This document shows, piece after piece, positions 10,991 to 24,592 of a stretch of 64,000 nucleotides of DNA (position 1 is the stretch's first letter; every line of letters begins with the position of its first letter). The position numbers were made by a program, and so were the translations under genes. A model generated the notes under the pieces. That model searched no databases and was not told the origin of the DNA. It saw only the letters and a program-made list of their open reading frames with translations. The stretch is from Muscardinus avellanarius (taxonomy: Eukaryota; Chordata; Mammalia; Rodentia; Gliridae), in contig OY726560.1 in the NCBI GenBank assembly GCA_963383645.1, positions 31,619,173 through 31,683,172 on the forward strand. The letters are read 5' to 3'.

Positions 10991-13900
10991 TTTTCACTTG
11001 AAAAATTAGTACTGTGAAGATACTTTTAGGATTCAACACTTACAAGACAAATAGTTACTACCTTTTCTATAGATAATAAGTAAAATTCACATAGTTTAGA
11101 AAATAAACATAGTTTACTTATATACAGTTCTAATTCCTACTTTTCAATGTGGGCGAATGTTTTCTCATCAAATATATATACAGCTAGGCTCCTCCCTTCT
11201 TTTAATTTTCCTTTCAACTAGCTACCTTCTTTAGTCAGTTTTGGGTGCACTAAGCTTGTGTTGGATACATATCCCTAATACTCAGAGTCTCACCCTACAG
11301 TTTATTGTGTCTCCCTGTCTTCTTTCATCTTATTTTTCTCTCATGGATTGTCTTTCATTTAAATATCTAAATCTGATCTATCCTTGAAGAAGATCCTACT
11401 TTCTTTACAAAGTTTTCCTTAGATATTCCAGGTCCTCCAGCTTCCCCTTCCCTCTGAAGAATTTAGTTGTTTGTAGTCAGAAATTATCCAACTTGGCTTC
11501 CAATGATGTATTCTTCTTTTATTATATTATTCTTTGCTAATATATTGTCACCAAATTGTGATTTTGAAAACACAGTGTTTTAATCTTCTTTATTTATCAT
11601 TATTAAATTAGGTGATGGGCATGAGATTGTTACTGAAATTGTCACACATGATATATAAAAGAGACACTCTGAGCATCATGCAAACAAGCAAAACAAGTTA
11701 TTGTGAGGATAGCTCTATGGCCAAATTGGGAATCATCAAGATTGTAGAATATATCCCTTAGTTTGGGGTTCATTGATAATTTGTTCATTTAATAGGACTT
11801 AGGAATACATCCAAGTCTAGTTAATTTGTGAAATTCAAAAATAAAAAATTCACCCTTGAGGAGTTTTCTGTTTAGTTGCTTATTACAAATAAAATAGTAA
11901 TTAAGAGCTTTGAAGTATCTATGTGAGGGCCCCAAACACAGTGGTTCTGAAGGTGAGCTCACAGGGTTGCTGGCATCAAAATCACTTAGTAAAGGAAAAA
12001 ATTTTGTGGTAAGGCTGGAACAAGCACATTTTAAGATGAGCTGCCAGCTAATTCTTACATATATCAAATCAGGGGTGGTGTATTATTCCTGGCTAGTGAG
12101 TATATATATTTGGCTTCCCTACTGGGGCATCTTGTGCTATTTCAGGAACATATTGACTTCTTAATTCTTATTGACTTCTTAATTCAGACCTCTGGTTAAG
12201 TGGAGCCCTCTTCTAAAAGGACACATCTTTGTCATTATCAACCAAAGACATTCTTGAGAGAGAACAGCCACATACAGAAGACGTAAGTACATTATTCCCC
12301 AAAGAATGAAATAATTACTCATGGAATTATAGGAACTCCAGCTCACTGCATTGTTATTCCCATCCTTTTAACGTTTGAATTTTCAAAGTGCCTTCATTTA
12401 TATTATTCCAGTTGAGAGTTTGTAGTATGGGCGTGACCCAAATGTTTTTCCATAAAGAGTTAGAGGCAGTCATCATGTCCATTTGATGTCTCCTGGCCGT
12501 CAAAACTAGCTTGTTCTCTGCGACATTCAGATGTGAAGGCTCTGGACAATGTATCATCTCTACTGTACTATTTCATTAAAATTTTAAATTTTTACAGATG
12601 TAATTTCCAAAGTACAAATTCATCAACTTATATTGGATTTACATGAATGTGCTTGGTGTAGAAAACTGTAAACAGACCTGACGATGTTGCATACAAACAC
12701 TTATGATCACTCTTATCAAAAGAGATGATTTGAGTATTAAAAGCAGAATCCAACTTATTTAGTTAATGTCATCAGAGTCCATTTGATCCTGACCATCTCA
12801 GTGACAAAACTGTTTCCAGATGTGCAACTCTTGTGAATGAGGTTGTCTGCTGAGTGACTAGAGATTATACTATTAGGCCAAAAAATGTGATGAAAATATT
12901 ACAGCTTGTATCTTACCTGTGTGATCAGTAATGTTATTAAAATAGTTGACATTTCTAATTATAATATACAAAATAGGATTAGAATATAAAATGATCTGTT
13001 ATATTGTCATCTGATGCCATTTTAAAATAGACTATTAATAACTGTCTTTAAAACCAATTTTGACACTTATAATTCATATTCTAAATATCACCAGTTATCA
13101 TATTAGTCTTATTTTTCTTACTGAATTGTGACTTTCAAAAGAATGGTAAGAACTTCTTCCTTTCCTCAGTAAGTTTCTGCAGCAGTTTTCACTCAGCACA
13201 CACTAAGTATTATTTTGTTGGTTTCTGAATAAAACCTAAGAAATGCCAAACCTCTACCTTTTTCTGAGGAAAAAAGCCATATTAAGCAGTTCAGCTCTGC
13301 ATATGAGTGTCCTACCATGTAAATGAGGACATAGTTAAATAGAAATTTTAAAAGCATAAAATTTTTCATAATTTAAAAGTGATTTTATGAAAATTAACAT
13401 TTGTAGAACAACATATTCTTATCCATAAATGTATTTGAAAGAACATTTCTATTTTTCTTAAGATAGTTCATGTCCAGGTTTAGTATTAAATAAAATTAAG
13501 TGAATCTTCCTGCTCTGAGGAAATTGATGCTTGTGGAGGGGTGAGAGTTGATGCCGAAGAAAAGAGAAGAAAATATTTATCACTACAGGGCTCTATGAGT
13601 TCTCTATGTATATTAGTCTGAAAAAGTTTTTTCAGTCAAATTTTGGTTTTGATGGCTACTTACTGTAAACAGCTAAAAAAGTAGAAAATAGGTTGCTAAA
13701 TATTTTAATTTTTGTGTCCTACTAGAGAAAGGGGTGATTCCAAACATTTGAAAATATTTTTCTTTGAACTTGGGACCAACTAGTTGCGTCTGAGTCCAGA
13801 TTCATGTCTAGTTTCCTTAGGTCATATACACATATTCCAACTCTTTTGTGAGTTGCAGCTAAGAGGCAAAAATAATGTCGAACAAAATATTCATAAGACT

Positions 13901-15080
13901 TGTAGAATCATGGATTAATTATTAAAAATATTTACCTCCAAAAGTTATTTTTTCTTATTTACAGATACAGTGTACTCTAGAATGACATAACTTTTTCATT
14001 TTTTAAGAGTAGGCCCAAAATCTTTATCATTGCATACTGTCATCACAAAGTCTGAACATGAAACAATTCAAGTTTCCACTTAAGTCTTGGTTGTACTACA
14101 CTAAGTTTGCTACAACTGTTTCCCCCTTGACTTTGCTAACTGTTTAGCTCAATCAGCTGTTTGTTTTGGTAGATTTTCATGATGGTGCATGGTTATGTGC
14201 ATTTAATCTGTTTAAAATGATTGTGGAATTCTTGACTTTCTGTTTACCTTTGGCATTTAGAATATTTATCTTGTATACTAAACTTTTTAGAAATATACTC
14301 AAAATACTGATGAAGAAATATGAAAAAACTTATTCCCTCTTATTTGTTTTATTCATGATCTGTGCTCTTTATCCACTTACCTCAGGTGTAAGATCTATCC
14401 AAAGACACTAAGCAATTAATGAAATTGGAAGTAATAAAGTAACTCAAAGAATTTTATTAAGGGTCTTTTAATAACATTACTTCACTACACCAGTGATTTT
14501 TAATTTAGCTCTTTATTTTTAATTTGATGGTATATTAAATTTTGATTATGGAAATATTTTATAATTTAGTATAGTTCAATAAAGAATCCTTTAGAAAGTT
14601 ATATTTCCTCAGTTAAATCCAAAGAGCTATTTCACATTACACAGTAACATTACATTTTCTAATGGCATTTGCTTTAGAGCTGAAACACTATGAATTGCAT
14701 TCTTTTAAATTTCCCATGTGGTCTAAAACTAACAGATTACTACCAAATAACTTTTTAAAAGTGAAAACAGAAAATCGGAGCCTATATATTAAATATCCAA
14801 AGGCCAGAGGAGTATATTGTGTAGAAGTATATTGTGTTCTCTCTGTATCATGTAAAAGAAATCATATTTTTTTTCAATAGCTGATACTATTATTCTACAA
14901 AGTATGTATAAATTAGGCCATCAGGTCATAAGAATTTAATGAGTGTCAGCTTTAAGAAAGATAAACACGCTTTCTTCATGTTTTCCTCCTTAAGTAGCCA
15001 CATTATTATAGGGAAATAGCAGGATGCCTGATTCCTAGTCTTGTCATCAGAGAAATCACCGCTGTCGTGATACTGCAGTG
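10989..15080. other. Intergenic, nothing recognised
   Basis: About 4 kb of AT-rich DNA without microsatellites or identifiable young repeats. A few ORFs of under 95 codons lack any family signature. Confidence 0.5.
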
Positions 15081-15150
15081 AAGATAGTGTTAAGTATCTA
15101 CCAGCATACCTAAGACATAGTAGATGCTCAATGATATTAGTTCCTTTCCT
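15081..15150 (+). repeat. MIR 3'-end fragment
   Basis: ACATAGTAGATGCTCAATGA is the hallmark MIR/L2 tail. Confidence 0.6.
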
Positions 15151-15194
15151 AAAAAAAGGAGTTCTAATATATTTCAGTCCCTTCTGTTAAGCAA

Positions 15195-15197
<3 letters not shown>

Positions 15198-15225
<28 letters not shown>
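15198..15225. repeat. (GT)n microsatellite
   Basis: About 14 perfect GT units. Confidence 0.97.
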
Positions 15226-15229
<4 letters not shown>

Positions 15230-16991
15230 GAACCTATACATGTGCTCAAGTGATTGTGGGGTTAAGTCACATTAGTGTTCTATCCTATATGATGCCAAGA
15301 TTGATAGTTAACCCAGGATGAAAATTCAGTTAAAGTAAATTTTTTAGTGTCATGCAGAAGACCGTGAAGGTATTATCTATATAGTTTTGTTTTCTATATG
15401 GTGACAGGATAAAAATGTCCTCCAGGAGTAAATGAGGCCAAATTCCAGAAGCATGTGCTAGAATGAGGTTCTGGATGATTCTGGATGAACTCTCCATAAA
15501 GCAGTATTTTAAAACAGATGTCTCCAAGACAGAATGACACATTCTTCATTAAGAAGGTGGGAGGGGTAATTATCATTAGCAATTGGGTTTCAGGAAAAAA
15601 CATCCATGAACTAGAGATATATAGACTAGAGGGGGAAAATGTAAGTCTATGGAATCCTTAAAAGGACAGGTACTTTTTTATTTAGTTATTAAAAATCAGT
15701 GATTACTGAATCATCGCCCTAGGTAATTTATACCCTTGAAGATGCTGATGGGCCAAATCACAGTAGGTATGTTTTCTGAAAGAGATTAAAGTAGGACCTG
15801 GCAAATGTCCCGGGAAGATTTACATTTACACCTGTCTAATAATCACTGGGACAGCAGGTCTAAGTCAAAATTATAAAGATGAGATACTGATCGTAGGATG
15901 GTATCCATATTAACTCTATGAAAAACAAAGGCAACTGTAAGTGTCAAGCAGGCAGGAAGGGAAAACAAAGGCAAACAAGATAAAATCCACAGACTGCAGT
16001 GCTCAGTGGGAGCTCTTCATCTTGAAGTGTAAAAACCAGATTTTGGCTAATTTACAATAAGAACTAAGCTTCTGAGAATTTTTCAGACTTTTAACTAGAT
16101 TCAGTTAGAAGGATTCACTTGACATGGCTTGGTAGTTTGTGCACAAGAATGTTCAGAAAGGATATTTTTCCTTAAAAATTTCAGATAAAAAGGTTAAGCC
16201 TTATTTGAGAAATTTGGTCTTGTGTTGGTTATATATTTCAATATTAACTTTTATATTAGTATCTCCCCAGTTATTTATTTTGGATATTTCTCTTGTCCTA
16301 TCCAGTATTTAGGAAGCTTGAAGAGTTGATAAGATTTGGATTCACCTCAAATTTAAATCAACATATCTCTCAGTTTATAATTTGGAATATTCTGAGGTTT
16401 ATTTACATTAAAGCTGAATGACTGGTAAAATGTAAAAATCATCTCCAAATTGTAACATTATGACAATCTTTTATAATGTAGAGAATGTATTTGTCAGAAA
16501 TATCATTTTTACTCAATAAATTTTTTATTTCTCTCTGTAGTTTCAGACATTTGTAAAATAGCATGCACTTTGTTAAAATGAAATACTAAATAAAAGCATT
16601 TAAAAACTGCATGCTGCAAATTACCTAGTTTATAAATAATCTGGGGGATTTCAATATAAAAAGTAAGTTAAATTGACATCTAGATTTTGCTGAATCTTCA
16701 TAACTCCAGAAAAATAGAGTAATTTTCCAAATTAAATAAAATGGGCTAACTTTACAATTTCCCCATGTACCTATTCCACAGATTTGCCCCCTTTTATTGG
16801 GATACTTATTGTATAAGAAGAAACATAAGAATCATACTCCTTGGTTAAGGTATCTAGGGCCAGGACTTGTAAGAGCGATAGCATAAATTCTGCTCTGTCT
16901 TCATGTATGAGTATTGGCTGTTTCTTCTCTTTTACTGATAACTGCACAGATTCTCATTGGCTTTGTGGTCCATTTTCTTCAAATTCATCAA
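15226..16991 (-). other. Downstream of TRHR stop; possible 3' UTR
   Basis: No repeat or ORF of note was recognised. The stretch is AT-rich and unique-looking. Some part directly below 16992 must be the TRHR 3' UTR, but its end is not decidable from sequence. Confidence 0.4.
16793..16798 (-). terminator. Candidate proximal polyadenylation signal for TRHR
   Basis: AATAAA on the minus strand lies about 195 nt after the TRHR stop. Further AATAAA motifs lie at 16524-16529 and 16274-16279. In AT-rich DNA these are weak evidence, and the true 3' end may be any of them or further away. Confidence 0.3.
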
Positions 16992-17399
<408 letters not shown>

Positions 17400-17401
17400 C
17401 T

Positions 17402-18060
17402 ATGGAGAGAAAGAAAAAAATTCAGTATGAACATGGATGAGAACAAAACATGTAACCCTCCTCTCCCTGCCCAAGTCTTAATTTCCCAAGATGTACTCTG
17501 AGACAAGGACTTAGGTGTAGGTCACTTATTTGTGAGGTGAACCTGGAAAACATGTGTGAAGGTATAGAAGAGGATGTGATTTAACAGGAAAGCCAAAATA
17601 GGGGCATCTATTGAGGTGCCTCTGCTATGGGCAATTGCAGCCCAAGTTATTCAAGTAATGCATTTTGGAATTATCTGAAAGAAGAGGGGCTGGGACATTT
17701 ATCTACTGGCTACCTGCTTTCATTGGCTGAAGTGCAGCCATAGGGAGTTTAATCCATCTGGGCATTCTTGGGGGCTTTAGAGAGACACTTGAGGCAGAGA
17801 AGAGGAGGACTGTACAGGGAACAGTGTTGCCTGAAGTGGGATGTTGTCCACATTCAGGAACCATTCTATAAGCACTGAATGGAATTCGAGTTGGTGGGCT
17901 AAGAGGATGTTAACATGTTTACCCCCATATCTCCTTACCTTATTTGAGTCTGTAAGACATTATCTTTCCTGTACCTCATCTACACATTGGAGCCAATACT
18001 GATTTTCTAAATCACATCATGTAACAAAATAGAGTGAAAAAGATAAAGCAGAAATGTAGT
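17402..18060. other. TRHR intron 3' end, no repeat recognised
   Basis: The T/C-rich acceptor tract for TRHR coding exon 2 occupies 17402-17426 on the minus strand. Beyond it the sequence is unique-looking. Confidence 0.5.
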
Positions 18061-18105
18061 GGTAACTGAATGTCTACTATGTGCTAGGTACCATAGTAGG
18101 TGTTT
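18061..18105 (-). repeat. MIR fragment
   Basis: CTACTATGTGCTAGGTACCA is the reversed MIR tail. It abuts the hairpin at 18104-18148. Confidence 0.6.
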
Positions 18106-18148
18106 TATATTTGTTATAAGGCCTTATATTTCTTATAACAAATATAAA
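18104..18148. repeat. Perfect 17-bp inverted repeat
   Basis: Arms TTTATATTTGTTATAAG (18104-18120) and CTTATAACAAATATAAA (18132-18148) are exactly complementary around an 11-base spacer. Confidence 0.95.
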
Positions 18149-18499
18149 GCTTAAGACCTTCCCAAATAGTAATTGTGCCTATTATTTTTCACAAGCTAAA
18201 GAGGCTGATAAATTTGTTAGTGGATGTTGTAGTGTGTTAAAGCTGCAGTTGCAATCTAATTCAAAGCTTCTGTTCCTCTGGCTGCACAGCTTTCTTTCAG
18301 GATAAAGACACAGAAGTCAGAAAAAAATTCTGACATGTTACTTAAAGTGGACCCCCTTCATAAGTACAAGCAAGGCATAAGAGTTAGGAGGATAGGTAGG
18401 ATGAGTTTAACACCTAAAGTTACCCATGGACACAATTATTAAAGGGCATACTCTAGCAGATTCTTCTCTTACCTAGTGAGATGCTGGGGATTGGGCTGG

Positions 18500-18670
18500 A
18501 CTCCCAGTTAGATTATCTGGCTTTGACTCTACAAGTGTTTTTAATACCTTAGTCAAGTCACTAATCTGCATCTCCATTTTTACCTCTGAAAATGCACCTG
18601 ATCATTTCTTTACTTCAGAGAGATTTTAAGGAACAAAATGAAATAATAAATGGAATGGGCTTTCAAGCTA
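18500..18670 (+). repeat. MIR SINE
   Basis: Diverged MIR order is visible: CTGGCTTTGACTCTACAAG, then CCTTAGTCAAGTCACTAATC, then CATCTCCATTTTTACCTCTG. Confidence 0.55.
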
Positions 18671-19061
18671 TAAAGTACTATGGGAATATTATCTTTCAAT
18701 TTATGACAATAGAAAGAGGTAATATTTTAACTATGTGACAGGTATATTGAAAGAATAGTAGTGATTATCCTTGGGTGGGAGATAAAATAACTAATTGTTT
18801 TTCTTTAAAAACCAAATTTTATATCCAAGGGTACATGTTTCAGTTCTCTTTACTCTGTCACAGAGTTGGAAATATTTTGTCTTTCTCAGCTTCTAACTTT
18901 CTAAATTTTCTGAATTTGAAAAGCACCATAATGGAATGAACAAATTTTTATTCGCTCTTTCCTTTCAACATCTCAGATTTTGCAGCATATCCCCCACCAG
19001 CTGACTCTATCTCATATCTGGCATTGAGAGGAGCCATCTTGCCCTTAGATCCTACTTTTAA

Positions 19062-19650
19062 AAATATACTTTTATTGGTGCATTGTAGCCTCACATCATA
19101 ATGTAGTTCAGAACGTTAGAGACATACATGCACACGGCTCTTGGTGAGTTCTCCACTCTGGCTCCCTCCTTTCTTTCCCCTTCCCCATACGTGGTATTGA
19201 GATTTAGATTGATGATTTTACATGGGTACACAATGTTAGTGGAAGTCTTTCCTTCATTAATTCCCTGCCCTCACTTTTCCCTAAACCCCCTCCATTGCTC
19301 CACTGGGGTTTCTCCTTTCTTATCTAAAGTTCTTCTTGCATCCTGATTATTCCCTAGCTTCCACATACGAGAGAAATCACATGACCCTTCACTTTCTGTG
19401 ACTAGCTCATCTCACACAACTTAATACACTCCAGGTCCATCCATTTCCCTTCAATGACACAATTTTGTTCTTTTTTATTAATTAGTAGACTTCCATTGTG
19501 TGTATATCCAGATTTTTTAATCCATTCATCTGTTAATGGACCTAGGTTGGTTTGGCTATTGTGAATTATGCTGCTATAAACATAGATATGAATGTATTGC
19601 TATAAATATTCTGATTTTAATCCCTTTGGAAAGATCCCCACTTTGTAAAG
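19062..19650 (-). mobile_element. 5'-truncated L1 3' end
   Basis: In antisense it runs from the L1 tail (TTTTATTGGTGCATTGTAGC) through 3' UTR to the ORF2 terminal region. The typical phrases CCATTCATCTGTTAATGGAC and GCTATTGTGAATTATGCTGC are readable. It lies in the TRHR intron in the same sense as TRHR transcription. Confidence 0.85.
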
Positions 19651-20352
19651 TTCTTTAATGAAGAAAAAAAGCTTCCAGATCTAGACTCTGTCATTAGTAT
19701 CTAACCTAAACTCAGTTCCCACCGTTATATGTGATCCTGATAATAGAAGTCATCTGGGCCCTCTGGGCTAGAATGTCTGCCTGGCTTCATTCCCCAGCAC
19801 TCTGATCTTGGGCTCTGTCTTGTCCTTGACTACACTCCTTCTGCCCAGCTAGGAAGTTCCCATGAGCCCTATGTTGTTGGGGAATGCTATCCTCTTGTTG
19901 CTATTTTAACATAGTCTATAGTAATTGCAGGTTTTCTTCCTCAACTCTGCAAATATCATTTGCTACCTATGGGCACACATAGCCTTTGTCTTGTTTTGAG
20001 CCACCCTCACTCCTAGTATTTCCCTGCAGTGGCACAGGTGAGCTCTCCATCTACTCTCAAGTTGTGATACCTCTTCCACTTTGAGAGTCACTTTCTCAAT
20101 TTCTTTCCACTCTCCAAGAATAAGCCCCAGGCTGTCCTGTTCCTGAGCTTTGCTTCTGACTCAATGCAGGTAGGATGCTAACATTTCACGTTACCCCAGT
20201 GCATAGAAAAGTTGTCCACAGAAGATGCAGTTTTCACATTGCTTCATATAATAATGCCAGGTAAGATGTTCCAGAGATTTCTGACTTCTAGAGATGGGGA
20301 GAATCCCCACAAACAGCTGGTGAACTGAAAACTGAATTTTCCTAAGAAGACT

Positions 20353-20549
20353 TTTTTTTTTTTTTTGGTAGGGCTGGGGTTCCTGGAAGCCCTTCAACCT
20401 CTGGGATACACTCCCAGACACCTATTTTCATATTTTTATTTGGAAACAGGGTCTCTTAAGCCAGGGAAGCTGACTTCAAATCTGCGTGATCCTCCTGTCT
20501 CCGCCTCCCAAGCGTGGGGATTACAAGCGTGTGCTACCATGCCTGGCTC
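20353..20549 (-). mobile_element. B1-dID SINE with TSD
   Basis: T-run, dID complement, B1 complement ending CTACCATGCCTGGC. The TSD is TAAGAAGACTTTT (20343-20355) and TAAGGAGACTTTT (20550-20562). The exact left edge overlaps the T-run. Confidence 0.88.
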
Positions 20550-20789
20550 TAAGGAGACTTTTAAGACTGTCAGTAAATATTTTATTTGGTCCTAGAAAAT
20601 CAAAGACTCAATTCAGTGGTAAATATTCTGAGCTTTGGAGAGAGCTGTAGTAATGATCACTTCACCATCATTATGATCACCATCATCGTCATCATCCACA
20701 GCCCTGCCTTTATCCCCTGCCCAGTATCCTGTCTTAATTTAAAATTAGGATAGTACTGTCACATTGGAACTCTTTATGGTGACCCGGGT

Positions 20790-20892
20790 AATCTGATAAG
20801 TACTATACAAATAGTATCTTATTTACTGCTTACAATAACTCCATAGGTAAAATACTATTAGCTTTATTTTGTATATGAAGAAATTGGAGTTT
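20790..20892 (-). repeat. MIR fragment
   Basis: The order TAATCTGATAAGTACTATAC, AATAACTCCATAGGTAAAAT, TGTATATGAAGAAATTGGAG matches reversed MIR. Confidence 0.5.
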
Positions 20893-20984
20893 GCATACCT
20901 ACTATGTACCAATGTGTTATCTCTTGAAGGTTCAACTGTGATCTAAAGATATTTTGTCCATTATTTCTTCTCCTTTTTCCTTTC

Positions 20985-21046
20985 CTCCCCCCCCCTCCCT
21001 CCCATTCATCCTTCCTTCCTTCCTTTCCTTCTTTCTTTCTCTCTTT
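20985..21046. repeat. Pyrimidine-rich CTTC/CTTT tract
   Basis: A poly-C run is followed by CTTC and CTTT units, almost purely pyrimidine. Confidence 0.85.
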
Positions 21047-21122
21047 TTTCATTGTGTAGGGATGGAGCTTAGGGTCTTTCACATGCTAGGCAAGCTGTTT
21101 GCTATTGAGTTATATCTCCCAA
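21047..21122 (-). mobile_element. dID/ID-type monomer SINE
   Basis: GGATGGAGCTTAGGGTCTTT and CACATGCTAGGCAAGCTGTT are the tRNA-derived ID signature in reverse, with no B1 half. Confidence 0.65.
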
Positions 21123-21294
21123 ATCACTAATGCCTTAATTTACTTTTTATCTGATGGACAGTTATAATACAATATGACAAATTCTGAGACAGAAGGAAGT
21201 TTTCATGTGATGAAAGCTTCTGATACAATCTGGTTTTGTAGTTGAGAGTGGTTAGCAAGGGCCTTTTGGCCCAAATGACATGTATGCCAAAATC

Positions 21295-21296
<2 letters not shown>

Positions 21297-21337
<41 letters not shown>

Positions 21338-21554
21338 GTGTGTGTGTGTGTGGTACTGGGGTTGGAACCCAGGGACATTCTACCTCTGAGCTAAATCCAC
21401 AGCCCTATTTTTATTATTTATTTATTTTGAAACAGGGTCTCACTAAATTTCAGAGTGCCTCACTAAGTAGCTGAGGTTGGCTGTGAACCTGTGATCCTCC
21501 TGTCTCAGCCTCCTAAATGCTGGGATTACAAGCATGTGCCACCACACCTGGCTA
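21297..21554 (-). mobile_element. B1-dID SINE with (GT)n head and perfect TSD
   Basis: The perfect 13-bp TSD ATGCCAAAATCTT lies at 21284-21296 and 21555-21567. The (GT)n tract 21297-21353 occupies the position of the SINE tail complement, then dID and B1 complements follow. Confidence 0.93.
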
Positions 21555-21567
21555 ATGCCAAAATCTT

Positions 21568-22500
21568 AAGGTAAAGAGAGGCAGAAATAGTAAAGATGAG
21601 AAATAGTGTGCGTGACTAGCTGGAAACATGTTAGTAGGGAATATCATGGGGTCAAGAAGTATAATTGAGCATGCCAATTTCAGCTGCAGACCATGTGAAG
21701 AAGTTTTCTTTCCCTAGTAAGCTTGTGAAAACCATTATAAAAGGCATTATTTTTATATGAACAGGTGATATCACACAGCATGCAGTGCTTGGCCTCCACT
21801 CCTAGCACAGAAGGAGAGAGACTGATTCCAAATGAGCTATAGCTGCAGGGCAGAGTGCTGAGCGCTGAATATGCCAGCTCTGTGGAGTCATTTTAGTCAA
21901 CATGGAAGCAAGCAGCTGTTTGTGTAGAGTACACTGATGACAAGCAAAGGAGACTGTGAAAACCAGTTAATTAAAATGTAGTACTTAGAGAGATTGCCAG
22001 TGGGGTTGAGGCACCAGAGTGGGGATGGGATCTAGGCTGAGTGGGCCTCTGTTCTTGGCCAACACAGGTTAGAAGTTACCTTCTTTGAGAAGATCATCTG
22101 CAAATCCTCTATCACACCTGATAGTATATCTTTTACTCTTTATTGCATTAACATATGGGGAATAAGTGGCAGTTCATTCTCATAAGAGAGTTTAGATTTA
22201 GTCCTTCTCCACTGTATTCTTTTGTTATCTTCCTAAAGATTCTAGATAAATATTCTATTGAGAATTTTCTTTTTCAAGCATGAGTCTAATAGATTTCTAT
22301 CTGATTGTTAAAGTTAAGATTAAAGCCTTGGGCACAAGTTCTACTCTGTGTGATCCACAGGAAAGATGGACTAATTGGCTTCTTTCTTCCAGCCTCTGGA
22401 GGAATCTTGTATTACTAACTACTACCGTGATTACCAGTTCTATGATTCTTACTACAAGTCCTGAAATATTAACCAATGTTTGTGTATCTTATTTTTAGAT
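21568..22500. other. TRHR intron, nothing recognised
   Basis: Unique-looking intronic DNA. Confidence 0.5.
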
Positions 22501-23580
22501 TAGTGTTTATTTTTAGAATAGTGGTAATTTTATTAAAAAGTCACAGAGATAATGCAAAGAGTTTCTTTCTGTATGTCCACACCAACCCCATTTCCCCATT
22601 ACTAGCCATTTTCCTTAGCATAACATGTTTGTCATGATTAACAAATCAATGTTAGTAATATTTATTTGGAGTTAGCTAACTCCATACTTTCTTAAGCTTT
22701 TGTGATTGTTCCTTACTAATGTCTGATTTTTTTGTTCCAAGGTCCAATCCAGGATGTCACATTATATTTAATTATCATTTCTACATAGGCTTTTCTAGTC
22801 TGGGGCAGTTTATCTATCTTTCCTTGTCTTTGATGGCCTTGATAGTTTTGAAGAATATATTAGGCATTTTAAAGACTGTCTCAACTTGAATTGGGGTGAT
22901 AGTTTTCTCTTGGTTGAATTATGGTTGTTGAATTGGGAGAGAAAGTATACAGAAGTTTAGAGTCATTCTCAAGACCACATGACAAGAATGTATGCTATCA
23001 ATTTGCCTTATGGCTGGTTGTATTATTTAATGAGATATAACTTACTTATACTTAAACTTACCCATTTAGAATGCACTGTTTAAGAGGTTTTAATGTATAT
23101 TCGGAGTTATGCAACCATCATCACTATCCAATTTTAAAGGATTGCCATTACTTTTAAAGGAATCACAATTATCCTTCAGTAGTTACTTTCACCCACCTTT
23201 CCTACTAAGTAATATTAAATTGTTATATCTGTATATACTTTTGTATTCTGAACAAATGCTAATAATGCAATCATATTTTTTGTATTTACCTAATTTCTTT
23301 CACTGAGCATAAAGGTTAAGCACCTTATCACATGTATTGGCACTTCATTTATTTTTATAGAGGATTAATCTTTCATGGTATGTGTGTATCACATTTTGGT
23401 TACACATTTATTTTCACTTTTTGCTGATAATGAATAATACCGCTGTGAGTATTTGTGTGCAAATTTTATGTGAGTGGATGCATCTCTCTCACTCTTTTTA
23501 AAATTTTATTTTGTAGTAGTGGAGTTGCTGGTTTATATATTATCTTTTAAGTTATAAGCATTTTAAATACTTTGAAGCAA
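22500..23580 (-). mobile_element. Ancient L1 (L1M-type) 3' UTR
   Basis: Antisense L1M phrases are recognisable: AATCCAGGATGTCACATTAT, TTGATGGCCTTGATAGTTTT, TAATGAGATATAACTTACTT, GAGTTATGCAACCATCATCA. The copy is strongly diverged. Confidence 0.7.
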
Positions 23581-24284
23581 TTCTGAGAAATAATTATCAC
23601 TATAATGCCTCATAAAAAGGAACTGATTTTATAGAGATGTGATGACTAAGAAAGATAAAAAGTAAAGACAAAACTAAAACAGCTGGCATCTATTCTTATT
23701 GCTCTTGAAAAGTGAAGAATGACTATAAGACAAAAAAAATAACACGAGTAAGAGGAACTGGGATTTTTAAAAAATGAAAATAGTATCTATTTGTATTAAT
23801 AAAAACTTTCATTTATTAGGCAAGTCTTTTTTGGAGTGTGTTCAAGAGAGAATAGGAGGAGGGAGAGAGTCATAAACATCTTTGGAGAGTTTTGTTGGAG
23901 AGGGAAGTAGAGAAATAGAAGGCTTGCAAAGAGGCGTGAAGAGTTACTGTTTCTAGAAGATAAAAGTACAGCATCTTTGTTTTCTCAGGGAATAGTTCCA
24001 TAGAGGAAAACATGTAAGCCCCATGAGAGAAAAGAGGAAGACAATTGGAGGACTGAGTTCTAGAATAGGTAATAGCATCAGGGCACACATAGTAGAGTTG
24101 GCATCTCCTCAAATGTAGACATATAATTATTTTTTTAGTATCTGCCCTCTCTCTTTGAGCTACGTTGAAGAGATGAAGATAACATATGAGAAAATGCCAC
24201 TTTTCTCATGACCCCCTTGAATCCTTAATGGAGTTCTGACAGCACTGAATTATTGAATTCTTTCAGAATTAAAAAGGAAGTACT
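23581..24284. other. TRHR intron, nothing recognised
   Basis: AT-rich unique-looking DNA. Confidence 0.5.
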
Positions 24285-24560
24285 TCCACATCATTAAACT
24301 ATTTTATCCTCATATCCCACTGAGATCTGTGGGAACAAACATTTTATTCCTCCTTCATTGGTGAAGAAATTAAAACAGCTCAGAGAAGCAAAGGAATAGG
24401 CCATAAAGCTCATATATAAGTGGCAAAGTGGCCAGGTGTGATAGCTCACATCTGAATCCCAGTACTTGGAAGCTGAGACAGGGAGATTGTAGGTTCCAGG
24501 TCAGCCTCAGGAGCAAAACAAGACTCAGAAAACTAGAAAGACCCTGTTTCAAAACAAACG

Positions 24561-24592
<32 letters not shown>

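Noticed and set aside
21047..21122. Possible tRNA gene
   Set aside because: The tRNA-like box belongs to a decayed ID/dID SINE unit; no complete cloverleaf was visible.
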